Assembly (NCBI GenBank): GCA_002731825.1
Contig: PCCS01000023.1
Span: 1-64,000 of the forward strand
Length of the DNA stretch: 64,000 nucleotides
From: Myxococcales bacterium
GTDB lineage: Bacteria; Myxococcota_A; Bradymonadia; UBA7976; UBA1532
Direction of reading: 5' to 3'
Shown: one piece after another, positions 46,242 to 55,482 of the stretch
How the letters are laid out: each line of letters opens with the position of its first letter
How positions within the stretch are numbered: position 1 is the stretch's first letter
Program-made: the position numbers and the translations under genes
Notes under the pieces: generated by a model
What the model was told of the DNA's origin: nothing
The model's input: the letters and a program-made list of their open reading frames with translations, nothing else
Databases searched by the model: none

Positions 46242-47192
46242 TCAGCCGATATCGAAGAGTAAAGCCATGCCCAGGGTCGCGATTAGGGCGGCGACAAGCT
46301 TACGTCCTGTCAGCCTATCATTAAGCCAAATGGCCGCGAGCGGTAAAACAAATATAGGTGACGTCGATGATAGGGTGGCCGCAATGCCCGCCGGTGCAAA
46401 TCTCAATCCTGCAACCTGTAACCAAATCCCAAAATAGGTACCAAGAAGGGTCGCAACCAGGACCATGGATAGGGTTTTCCCATGCTTGAGTGGCCGCAGT
46501 TCAGACCGTATATTTCGGGTCAGCAAGACCAAGAGAAGAAGGCCCATCGTACCAAAAGTGATTCTGACTAGACCCATTTCCAGTGGCGCGTGATGACCGC
46601 CGAGTTTGGTTCCAATATTGCCAACCGCTTGGCATAGGGCTGCAGCGGCTGCCAGCATCAGTCCACCTTTGTCGGACTGTTGACCTTCACTGCCTTCACG
46701 ATCATCAATGACAAGAGCAACCCCAAAAATCGTGATCAAAATACCAAGGCACATTTTTAACGTGATGGGCTCACCTAAAAACGGCCATGCAAGCAACGCC
46801 GTCGTTGGCGGTGCTAGAGTCATAAACAGGAGCGACTTCCGTGGCCCGACGCGGTTGAACGCCATAAATAAAAGTGTGTCACCCAGGGTGAGGCCCAGAA
46901 GTCCGCTACCCGCTAACCAGGCCACTTCGGCACTGGTCATGGTTTGTGGCCAAAAATGACCTGCGCCTATTTTGAGTGTCAAAAGCATTAATAGGCAGGC
47001 GATTCCTGTCTTCAAAAGATTTAGAACAGCCGCATTGATGCTCGCCCCGAGCCGGGTAAATAAGATAGATGCAATGGCCCAGAGGGCCGCGGCCGCAATC
47101 GAAGCAATATGACCGATGTAAGGAGAATCAGATATCCACATACCAGGCTCGATGACCATTTGTGCTGAGAGAAAGTAGACGGCTGGCTCCAA
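46242..47192 (-). CDS. EamA/DMT-family transporter
   Basis: Ten TM-like segments; AAALWAIASILFTRLG, LLGLTLGDTLLFMAFNRVGPRKSLLFMTLAPPTTALLAWPFLGE. Confidence 0.88.
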   Translation of the reverse strand: MEPAVYFLSAQMVIEPGMWISDSPYIGHIASIAAAALWAIASILFTRLGASINAAVLNLLKTGIACLLMLLTLKIGAGHFWPQTMTSAEVAWLAGSGLLGLTLGDTLLFMAFNRVGPRKSLLFMTLAPPTTALLAWPFLGEPITLKMCLGILITIFGVALVIDDREGSEGQQSDKGGLMLAAAAALCQAVGNIGTKLGGHHAPLEMGLVRITFGTMGLLLLVLLTRNIRSELRPLKHGKTLSMVLVATLLGTYFGIWLQVAGLRFAPAGIAATLSSTSPIFVLPLAAIWLNDRLTGRKLVAALIATLGMALLFDIG

Positions 47193-47352
47193 CCAGCCAG
47201 ATGCATGATGAGTCAGGGCCGGTGTCTACACCAGTAATAATTTGAACATAAGAAGCAATTTCTACTGATCTTGTTACAATGCGGAGTAACGTCCAGTCGG
47301 CCTGCTCATCGATTGGAAGACAGTACGACGACCGGGGAATGGGTACGTAGAC

Positions 47353-48288
47353 GTGTTAAATATAATCAGACGGCCTGAAGTCGGCCTCCTATTGGTTTTG
47401 TCCGCCGGCTGTCTGCTGTCATCGACGCGTGCGGATGCAAAAGGCCAGGGAGCCGAAGGGCTGGTGCGCGACATGGTCACACTGGTCAGCACAGCGGAGC
47501 AGCAACTCTGGCAGATAGACCATTATGAATACCAAGACCTAATGAGCGACGCGCTGATATTGGTCTGCGTAGCAGACCAAAAAACCCGTCAGGCGGCACT
47601 GGCCCTTTTTGGACAGTCCCAAGAAAAATTAGGTGGTGACCCCAGTAAAATTTGGTCCGAGGCCAACAAAGATGAGCCGAAGGTCAAAGAACTCTTGACC
47701 ATAAGTCGCAGCAAAACCTTGTTGTCCAAAGCACTGCAGGTGGCAGACCAGCAGTGCCCATTTATACTCACCCAAAAAGCGGTTTATACGGAACGGCATC
47801 GCGTCACCGATCGCTTTTTCATGGCGTTTCAGGGCGGAGGTTTAATGAATATCCGCTTTGCAGACGAAAATAGAGCTGGTGGGGGGGGGTCAGGCCGAAT
47901 CGATTTTGGTCACGGTCTGGGCCCGTTTTGGTCACTGAGGATGGGCTTGGAAATGGGGGGCGCAGGTCTCTTCGACGAAAAAGTCGATGCGGGTGACATC
48001 GACCTCATGTTTTATTTTGCGACGCCCATCACCCTGCGACACAGAAAGCGCCTTTGGCACCAAGACGTAGAGCTGGCACCGGTTGCCCTCGGGTTACCAT
48101 GGCAAGATGAAATGAGATTTGGTGGTCGGATCGGTGGGCTCTTCGGCTTGACCTATGCACGCCTAGGCATGATCCAGCCTTGGGGCGGACTCAAAGTCGC
48201 TGTCGAGTATATCCCAGGGCAAAATGGCCAAGAAGAGCTCGTGACAATGCGCCTGGGTCTCCGCTTTGGATTTGATCTTCATTTATAG
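47353..48288 (+). CDS. Exported hypothetical protein, possible outer-membrane barrel C-terminus
   Basis: N-terminal hydrophobic signal (RPEVGLLLVLSAGCLLSS); Gly-rich strand-like C-terminal half. Confidence 0.5.
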   Translation: MLNIIRRPEVGLLLVLSAGCLLSSTRADAKGQGAEGLVRDMVTLVSTAEQQLWQIDHYEYQDLMSDALILVCVADQKTRQAALALFGQSQEKLGGDPSKIWSEANKDEPKVKELLTISRSKTLLSKALQVADQQCPFILTQKAVYTERHRVTDRFFMAFQGGGLMNIRFADENRAGGGGSGRIDFGHGLGPFWSLRMGLEMGGAGLFDEKVDAGDIDLMFYFATPITLRHRKRLWHQDVELAPVALGLPWQDEMRFGGRIGGLFGLTYARLGMIQPWGGLKVAVEYIPGQNGQEELVTMRLGLRFGFDLHL

Positions 48289-48306
48289 ACCGAGAAAAAG
48301 CGCAAG

Positions 48307-49617
48307 CTATTGGATGGCACCAGAACGGATCCCGTGGACGACATGTCGATACGTCTCAGCGATGAGGTGGTCTGTTTCGTGATATTTCCGGTGAGCCTGA
48401 AGCTGCGTTACGATAAAAAACTCTGTGCCCCGATCTAACTCTGCCCGGCCTTGGTCGTCGAAGACCGGTAGGCAGCCGTACCCAGCGCTGACAAATTCTC
48501 CACCCCGCGAATAGCCAAATCCCAGTTTACTGAAAATTCGCCATTGCCCCTGTGCAGCCGACTCGAACGACGTGATATCGACGGCGTTTTGCAAATAAAC
48601 GCTTGGGTCAGACTCCATTCCTTGGGGCTGCTCACTCTCGAATAAAACAGAGGCAGTTGAACCGTAGAGCAATGTCTGAACGTCGGACCATTGCAGATGA
48701 GGCATAGCGTAGTGTGGGTCGTCTCGATGCATGACCAAACGTTTCAAGAACTCGGCGATGGTATAGGTTGAGAGCTGATTTTCCGGGCCTGAACCATCAT
48801 CGGCCGGCATCTCTAGACTGACTGATTCATCAACAAAACGAGCGCCTACGGCAGCGGTGGGATGACCATAATTACCCCCAAGGCTCTCTTCACTTGGCCT
48901 CTTCAACCAGCCGTCATGAATAAAGTGGTCTAACTGGCTGCGTGTCCCGATGTTGAGAAACCATCGCGCGAGGCCATTGGACGTGTATAATTGTTCGTTA
49001 TAGCTGTGTACGATTGTCGACAAATCACCGATGGGGAAAGAATCCACAGTGGCCGTGAGTCCAATGGCGCCATCAGATGCTTTCCTGAGCGCCGCTCCAG
49101 CATTGGCAATGGCCATGAATTTCGTCGAACTCCAAGGCTGCACAATCACATCGTGGGTTCCATTACTCAAATAGCGATAGTGGGGTACACCATTGATTCG
49201 CTTAACGAGAATAACGGTGATGTTCATCTCGTCAGGCACAAGCCCATGGAGAGCAGATCCATCCACTTCGGGTTCGTCGGACGCAGGTCGATATGTCAAG
49301 GCTTGCCCGCTGATTTGACTATAAGCTGTTGGTGAACTGGCGACCGTCGGACATGTAAAATTTCGATCACGATTCGTCGGGAGGCGTTTGGTACAATTGA
49401 TGTCGTCTAGATACTCAAAGTAATAATCTGGATATGGTCCGCATTCGCCAGGTTTTGTTTGAGTCGAGTCACCTTTCCCCGGTCGATAATCCGAGTCTGA
49501 CCGAACAGAATTCACACCGGCATCAGGCGTGTAGAGTTCATCAGAGCAGCCGAAAACTGCAAGACCGGCGGCAATCAGCAGCGTCACCAATCTATTGTGT
49601 TCCCAACTAAACATCAT
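48307..49617 (-). CDS. Lipoprotein with class A beta-lactamase/serine hydrolase-like motifs
   Basis: Lipobox AGLAVFGCSD; SSTK (SxxK), SNG (SxN) and SKLGFG (KTG-like) in the correct order. Confidence 0.6.
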   Translation of the reverse strand: MMFSWEHNRLVTLLIAAGLAVFGCSDELYTPDAGVNSVRSDSDYRPGKGDSTQTKPGECGPYPDYYFEYLDDINCTKRLPTNRDRNFTCPTVASSPTAYSQISGQALTYRPASDEPEVDGSALHGLVPDEMNITVILVKRINGVPHYRYLSNGTHDVIVQPWSSTKFMAIANAGAALRKASDGAIGLTATVDSFPIGDLSTIVHSYNEQLYTSNGLARWFLNIGTRSQLDHFIHDGWLKRPSEESLGGNYGHPTAAVGARFVDESVSLEMPADDGSGPENQLSTYTIAEFLKRLVMHRDDPHYAMPHLQWSDVQTLLYGSTASVLFESEQPQGMESDPSVYLQNAVDITSFESAAQGQWRIFSKLGFGYSRGGEFVSAGYGCLPVFDDQGRAELDRGTEFFIVTQLQAHRKYHETDHLIAETYRHVVHGIRSGAIQ

Positions 49618-49928
49618 TTACGCTCCATGACGATTTTGTTCGTTCTTATAAGCAAATATCACGCCAGAACTGAATACGACCCCAATAATATTAAACCCAA
49701 CATTTTCAGCTAGTTAACTCATAGGCGTTTTCTATCAATGACCAGCCGGTAAGCGGAATGGGCCTTCTTTGACTCAGTTTACCTGGACAAGTGGGGCCAA
49801 AACAGCCCAAGCATGGTCGTTTTCTGTAAGGATCTACTTGGCTCCCAAGTCATTTGAGGTATACACAATACACGGTCGTTGCCAGCGCCGTTCAACGAGG
49901 CGCAAAAATACAGTAAATGGACTGCGGT

Positions 49929-50675
49929 ATGAATGCATTAGGAATAGACATCGGTGGGACGGGTATAAAAGGGGCTGTCGTTGATACGACAACAGGACGA
50001 GTTATCACAGACCGATACAGACTCTTGACCCCAAAACCCGCGACCGCCATGGCCGTGATTGAAACGGTGCGAGCGATACAGACACATTTCAGTTGGTCTG
50101 GTCCAATCGGCATTGGTCTACCCTCAGTCATCCAACGCGGCGTCCCAAAAACAGCGGCTCATATAAGCGACGAGTGGATCGGTTTAAATGCTGAAGATCG
50201 GTTTTCCGACGGTCTCGCAACATCTGTCACACTACTCAATGATGCCGATGCGGCGGGGTTGGCCGAGCTCAGGTTTGGTGCTGGCCGTCAACGCAGTGGA
50301 ACGGTTCTGATGGTCACTCTTGGCACAGGCATTGGCAGCGCATTATTGATCGACGGTCAACTGGTTCCCAATACCGAATTTGGGCATTTAAAGATGGGGG
50401 ATTTCGAAGCCGAAGACTATGCTGCTGATTCGATTCGAAAAAAACAAGCTTTGGATTGGCCTGTTTGGGCTGGTCGGCTTAACGAGGTTCTCGAAGCCTA
50501 TGAAGCCCTTCTCTGGCCCGATCTTATTATTCTCGGGGGCGGTGGCAGCAAGAAGTACAACAAATATCAACATTTGCTTAAGACAAAGGCGGCCATCGCT
50601 GTGGCAGAATTCGGTAATATGGCCGGTATCATCGGCGCTGCCATTGCAGCAGCTCAATCCGTCTCTGAAAACTAG
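49929..50675 (+). CDS. ppgK: Polyphosphate glucokinase (ROK family)
   Basis: LGIDIGGTGIKGAVVD, LGTGIGSALLIDGQLVPNTEFGHL, AEDYAA, WPDLIILGGGGSKKYNKY. Confidence 0.92.
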   Translation: MNALGIDIGGTGIKGAVVDTTTGRVITDRYRLLTPKPATAMAVIETVRAIQTHFSWSGPIGIGLPSVIQRGVPKTAAHISDEWIGLNAEDRFSDGLATSVTLLNDADAAGLAELRFGAGRQRSGTVLMVTLGTGIGSALLIDGQLVPNTEFGHLKMGDFEAEDYAADSIRKKQALDWPVWAGRLNEVLEAYEALLWPDLIILGGGGSKKYNKYQHLLKTKAAIAVAEFGNMAGIIGAAIAAAQSVSEN

Positions 50676-50728
50676 ATTCATCTCAATCGGTTGGTCTCGA
50701 CTCATGAGGTACGGAACAAACAAAAAAA

Positions 50729-50751
50729 AACGCCTCCGTTATGGAGGCGTT
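50729..50751. terminator. Bidirectional intrinsic terminator
   Basis: AAAAAAAAACGCCTCC-GTTAT-GGAGGCGTTTT between convergent genes. Confidence 0.93.
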
Positions 50752-50775
50752 TTCGAGTCTAGCTATCTGTCAGCA

Positions 50776-52137
50776 TCATCGCCGACGGCGAATCCGAACC
50801 AAGCCAAGTCCGCCGAAGAGTGCGACCATGAACAGCGCCGTGAGGCCGTTTCCTGACGCGGAACTGGCAGAACATCCACCCGCATTTGCATCGCTTGACT
50901 GAGGCTCACCTGACGCCTTGAGACGCATTCGGTACTGAGCGACTGTCTCGACCTCGGTCGTATTGGCATCTTCAAACGCCGTCACAACCTCGACCATAAT
51001 CGTGTACTCGCCTGCCATGTCAGGAATGACAGTGGGACGGTCTGCGAGGTAGTGATACTCGAAGGGACTTGACTGCTCGACCGAACCCTGAGGGGCGGCG
51101 ATCCTCGCCTTGGAACCATCTGGGCTTGAGACAATCGCCCAGGTGTACCGGAATTCCCGGTTGGTTCGGTTGATGAAGAGACGCAGTGGCACTTCGTCAC
51201 CTGTGTTGGCCATCAAGCTCGGTGAATACGCAGTCAATGTCGCGTCCGGGTCTAGGCAATTTTCTACATCACCGTAGACGGCATAGCAGAAGCTGGCATC
51301 GCAATCATCACCCTGTCCATCACGGTCAGCATCGATCTGAGCTGGGTTGACCATAAGTGAGCAGTTGTCGAACTTGTTGGCGATGCCGTCACCGTCGCGA
51401 TCCGAGTCACACTTGTCTCCAAGGCCGTCGCCATCTGTGTCCAGTTGATCTTCATTAGCGATAGTTGGGCAGTTGTCCTTGCTCAACGGATCTACTTCGC
51501 TCACGCCATCTCCATCGACATCTGGAAAACAGATTGATCGCTCGTCCTCCGACGGCGCTTCAAGCGTTGCATTATAGGGACATGGATCCTCAAGATTAGT
51601 CTTCAGGTCGCCATCGATGTCGTCATCGCATGCATCGCCTACGCCGTCACCGTCGAGGTCAGCCTGGCCATCATCGCCAGCTTGGTTGGGGACGAGCATG
51701 CAATTATCAAGCTCGTTCTCAATGTTATCGTTATCGATGTCGGCGTCGCATGCATCGCCCTTGGCATCTTCGTCTAAGTTGAACTGGTCTTCGTTACGGG
51801 TGTTGACGCAATTGTCACAACCGTCACCGATGCCATCACCGTCTCGATCGAACTGCTCTGGATTCCGGATACGCGGGCAATTGTCGGAATTGTCTTCGAT
51901 CCCGTCATCATCAAAGTCGTCAGCCCGTTGGTAGGTGTCGCCGAGGTCTGTGTTGTTAATCAGAACCGCACCGCCTCCGCCGCCGCCACCGCCGCTCATA
52001 TTGGGCGTACCGCAGTCGCCGAAGTTATTGTCGCACTCGAACGGTGCGTCTTGCGCTGATACGACGAGCGGAAATAGGACCGCTGCCGTAAGCGAAACAA
52101 GTAAACGAATCGATGCCGCCATAATGTGTCTCCTCAT
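50776..52137 (-). CDS. Thrombospondin type-3 repeat protein with MYXO-CTERM-like sorting tail
   Basis: DFDDDGIEDNSDNCPRIRNPEQFDRDGDGIGDGCDNC repeats; C-terminus GGCSASSASGNGLTALFMVALFGGLGLVRIRRRR. Confidence 0.9.
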   Translation of the reverse strand: MRRHIMAASIRLLVSLTAAVLFPLVVSAQDAPFECDNNFGDCGTPNMSGGGGGGGGAVLINNTDLGDTYQRADDFDDDGIEDNSDNCPRIRNPEQFDRDGDGIGDGCDNCVNTRNEDQFNLDEDAKGDACDADIDNDNIENELDNCMLVPNQAGDDGQADLDGDGVGDACDDDIDGDLKTNLEDPCPYNATLEAPSEDERSICFPDVDGDGVSEVDPLSKDNCPTIANEDQLDTDGDGLGDKCDSDRDGDGIANKFDNCSLMVNPAQIDADRDGQGDDCDASFCYAVYGDVENCLDPDATLTAYSPSLMANTGDEVPLRLFINRTNREFRYTWAIVSSPDGSKARIAAPQGSVEQSSPFEYHYLADRPTVIPDMAGEYTIMVEVVTAFEDANTTEVETVAQYRMRLKASGEPQSSDANAGGCSASSASGNGLTALFMVALFGGLGLVRIRRRR

Positions 52138-52339
52138 TTATCGGCTTTCCAGAAAATGACAAATTGCCCAGGTGTATACAGTAAAGCATACCAACGGCAC
52201 TCAATTGCCTATCCCTGCCTGATTATTCTCATGTGTTAGGACAGCGTCCGCGTCCAAATCTAACCCCACGTCTCAAATCATGACGATCCGAGTTCGTTTT
52301 ATCAAGGTATTTTAGTCTGTCGACCGGGAAATTATCGTG

Positions 52340-53266
52340 TCAATCGTCTGATTGAAACTCGGGATCGATAAAAATGATCTGATCAGCTCTGGTGGAAAGT
52401 CGCAGCATAGTTCGGTAGCCGGATGTTTTCCTCTCGAATAAATCTTTTACATCGAGAACGCCGGCCTTTCTCAGTTGACTGCGCAACTTACCTCGTTCGA
52501 AACCAAGTCGCTCGATCCCAGAATTGGTATTACCACCGAGTTTGAGCCACTGCTTATGACTCTCAGGCGCTGTTAGCCAGCCGCCGTCTGTATAACTTTC
52601 ATCCCGCCTAACCAGAGCGTAAGCTGCAAGAACTCGGACACATTCACCCGTCACGCGCACCGAACTTTCATCGCTTTCAAAAGAGGCCCAAAGTTCAGAA
52701 ACCGAAATGCGGAGACTGCATTCGTCAATAATGAGATGAAGTTGAGCAACCAATGTCGGCGCCCCAAGGACCGGGAAAAAGAGGCGGTACAGAGACGTAC
52801 CAGAGCTGACTAAATCACCGTCTTTAAGTTCATAGGAGGCATCAGCCCCATGTTCCCATCCGAAGCGATAAAAGCGATCATCTACGCATTCGTACAGATC
52901 TTCTAAGGCATCTCCGCTAACGAATTCATTGTTCTCAACGTTCATGGCAAATGCTTGAGGTGGGGTGGTATCCGTCAACTCTGCGACGATCCCCTCGTCA
53001 ATGGTGATGCGGGCAACACGACGGCTTAAGCTATTGATGATGCGCCACCCATTTTTATCTACAGACCCGGACCCTCTGGTTTCATCGACACGATTGAGCG
53101 GTCGCCACCCCCAGTTTTGACCCAACCATCGAACCTCAAACCAGAATTGAGGCACGCTGGATGAGAAAAAACGAGCATGACAGCTCCAGTGCCGTCCAAC
53201 AAGACAGACTTCCGAGATCGGAATGACTCGGGTCGCAGACCCGTCTGTTAATTTTAACGCCCCCAT
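52340..53266 (-). CDS. Possible FHA-like + winged-helix (Trans_reg_C-like) regulatory protein
   Basis: VCLVGRHWSCHARFFSSSVPQFWFEVRWLG (FHA-like GRH..C); C-terminal LAAYALVRRDESYTDGGWLTAPESHKQWLKLGGNTNSGIERLGFERGKLRSQLRKAGV. Confidence 0.5.
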   Translation of the reverse strand: MGALKLTDGSATRVIPISEVCLVGRHWSCHARFFSSSVPQFWFEVRWLGQNWGWRPLNRVDETRGSGSVDKNGWRIINSLSRRVARITIDEGIVAELTDTTPPQAFAMNVENNEFVSGDALEDLYECVDDRFYRFGWEHGADASYELKDGDLVSSGTSLYRLFFPVLGAPTLVAQLHLIIDECSLRISVSELWASFESDESSVRVTGECVRVLAAYALVRRDESYTDGGWLTAPESHKQWLKLGGNTNSGIERLGFERGKLRSQLRKAGVLDVKDLFERKTSGYRTMLRLSTRADQIIFIDPEFQSDD

Positions 53267-53453
53267 TTTTAATGCCCCACAAGTCCTGCACGTATGCACA
53301 ACCCAAACCACGCCCACCGAAATCAGTTTGTCCGCGGGCGTGATATGGATGAATCATGATATGGACTCTGCGGTCGATTTTGCAAGGGGCCTCGGACAAA
53401 AACGATTTCTCAGTGACCGGTTGGAGATTGAATTCCTCGAAACATGAACTGAG

Positions 53454-53822
53454 CTATGCAGGCCGAGGCATCGTCCAAAGAAATCTTGATAGGTCAATTC
53501 GACCCTGATCAGATAGGAGGACGCCTTCGACTTCGAGCAAATTTTTCTGCAATTCAGCTCGTACGGATTGGCCACGACCACTGATGAAACCACGGCTGTT
53601 GATGACTCGATGCCAGGGCACGTCTCGGTCTGTCTCAGTCAGCGATGCCAAAGCCCAGCCCACATGTCGGGCAACTCGAGGACTCCCAAGATAGGTCGCG
53701 ATTTGGCCATACGTGGACACCTGGCCGTGGGGCACCATCCGCACCGCATCGTAGACCCGTTGGTGAAAACCGGGTCCGACAATCTTGGGTTCATGTTGCT
53801 TCACAATGATCCCGACAAACAA
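53454..53822 (-). CDS. Alkyltransferase-like (ATL) protein, MGMT family
   Basis: VPHGQVSTYGQIATYLGSPRVARHVGWAL...VPWHRVINSRGFIS: PWHRV replaces the PCHRV active site. Confidence 0.92.
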   Translation of the reverse strand: MFVGIIVKQHEPKIVGPGFHQRVYDAVRMVPHGQVSTYGQIATYLGSPRVARHVGWALASLTETDRDVPWHRVINSRGFISGRGQSVRAELQKNLLEVEGVLLSDQGRIDLSRFLWTMPRPA

Positions 53823-53854
53823 AACATGAAGAGACAGGCGAACACGCTAGGCCA

Positions 53855-55324
53855 TCAATCGAGTGTACAAAAGCTCGGAAAGTTTGACGTAAGCCCTGCT
53901 TCGAAGGGGCTTGGTGTGTTCAAACGATGGGCAAATAAAAACTCGAGATACCAGGGGGTGAACAAGGGCTTCCACTCATGGCCTGTGTCATGATTGCACA
54001 TGGCGACCAGGTGCCCATTGGATTTCAGCTTAGGAATCGCATCGCTAGCGAAGGTTGAAAAGTCCTGTCCATACCGCACATCACAATCACCGCCCCACCC
54101 ATAAATGATCGGCATGGTATTGGTGTTCGAGTTTGGCATGTCAAAAATAATCCCGCCTCCGTTAATTGCGGCTGCAGCTATGGTCTCTGCGAATTGGCTG
54201 ACCAAGAAAGTGGCGAACATACCCCCACCACTGTCCCCGGCAAGATACAGTCGCTCAGGGTCAGCACCAAGCGTCGCCTGCGCGCAGGTGAGCAAATCAT
54301 CCATGAGTGCAACGTCTGGATTATCGCCCGGCCGCCCTTGTTCCCATTCGATCGGCAGACCCCGAGAGTAGGGTGATATCAGTATGAAATCAAATGGATC
54401 CACGAGGCGATTCATGGCCGTGTCTTCTTCTATATCGTCCACCTGGTCCGGATTGATTCCATGGAACAATAGAACAGTTTTATATGCGCCTTGGGACGAG
54501 TGTGACTGCGGAAGATGGATCCTAACAGTCCGTTCAATCCCACAACTCATAATGGTGTTCTCACCGCTCACCAGGTCTGGGCAAGCGTCTGGCTCGATCC
54601 GATCACACCCTGTCTCGACGTCATTTGACCCACAGCTGGACGGCGAATCAGGCATGCGCTCGGCCCAGGGTGTGCCGCTGAAAGTACTTTGCTGTAGCAT
54701 TAAATCGAGGGTGATTACTTCACCTTGGACATAGCCACAGATAGACGCGCTGCCTGTGATGACACCAATGAATTCAAGATTGAAAACCACATCACTACCA
54801 GTGGGACTAAACGCGCCAGGCATCACCGCGTTATCGAAGACGGCTGTAAACTGTCGATTTTCGTCGACCGTAACATCGGTGGCAATGGCAAATGGTTCGC
54901 TCACTTGATCGTCCTTGTAGGCGCGTAGGCGCAACTCGGTCAATAACGACCCAGACTCATCGGCTGACACATCAATTTCGAGCTGAGTATCGAGAAAGAA
55001 GTCTATTTCGGTAAGATGAATTCTCAAAAAATAGGCACCTGACTGCAATGCATCGTCGCTGCCTCCGGGTAGCAAGCTTCGGACGTCCACATCGGGAACC
55101 ATGTCCGCATTATTAGCCGGCATTGACATGGATTCAGGCGTGGTGTCAGACATGGGTTCCATGACTGGATTGCCATCCTGTTCTTCACAACTCCGGTAGT
55201 CGTGATACGTCCCACCGAGTTGGTATGGATCGGCCGTGTCACTCTCGGAGTCTGCACTACAGCCGATGGCAAAAATGAGAACCAAAAAGACTTTGATTAT
55301 TCGTTGTAGACTCTGATTTTTCAT
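53855..55324 (-). CDS. Lipoprotein esterase, PHB depolymerase/feruloyl esterase-like
   Basis: Lipobox IFAIGCSA; VRIHLPQSHSSQGAYKTVLLFHGINPD, RLYLAGDSGGGMFATFL, NHDTGHEW. Confidence 0.8.
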   Translation of the reverse strand: MKNQSLQRIIKVFLVLIFAIGCSADSESDTADPYQLGGTYHDYRSCEEQDGNPVMEPMSDTTPESMSMPANNADMVPDVDVRSLLPGGSDDALQSGAYFLRIHLTEIDFFLDTQLEIDVSADESGSLLTELRLRAYKDDQVSEPFAIATDVTVDENRQFTAVFDNAVMPGAFSPTGSDVVFNLEFIGVITGSASICGYVQGEVITLDLMLQQSTFSGTPWAERMPDSPSSCGSNDVETGCDRIEPDACPDLVSGENTIMSCGIERTVRIHLPQSHSSQGAYKTVLLFHGINPDQVDDIEEDTAMNRLVDPFDFILISPYSRGLPIEWEQGRPGDNPDVALMDDLLTCAQATLGADPERLYLAGDSGGGMFATFLVSQFAETIAAAAINGGGIIFDMPNSNTNTMPIIYGWGGDCDVRYGQDFSTFASDAIPKLKSNGHLVAMCNHDTGHEWKPLFTPWYLEFLFAHRLNTPSPFEAGLTSNFPSFCTLD

Positions 55325-55482
55325 TACGTCCCCTAACGCGGTTTTGGTCGTTCGGTTTGTGCATGAAGGTCCGTGAAGGACGACTTAGCGCGACAGCGTG
55401 TACAATAGTCAGCTGGACTGATTTTATTCAAGCGGGACCCGCCCTATCGCCAATGCACGTCCATATTGGCCCGTGGATTACC

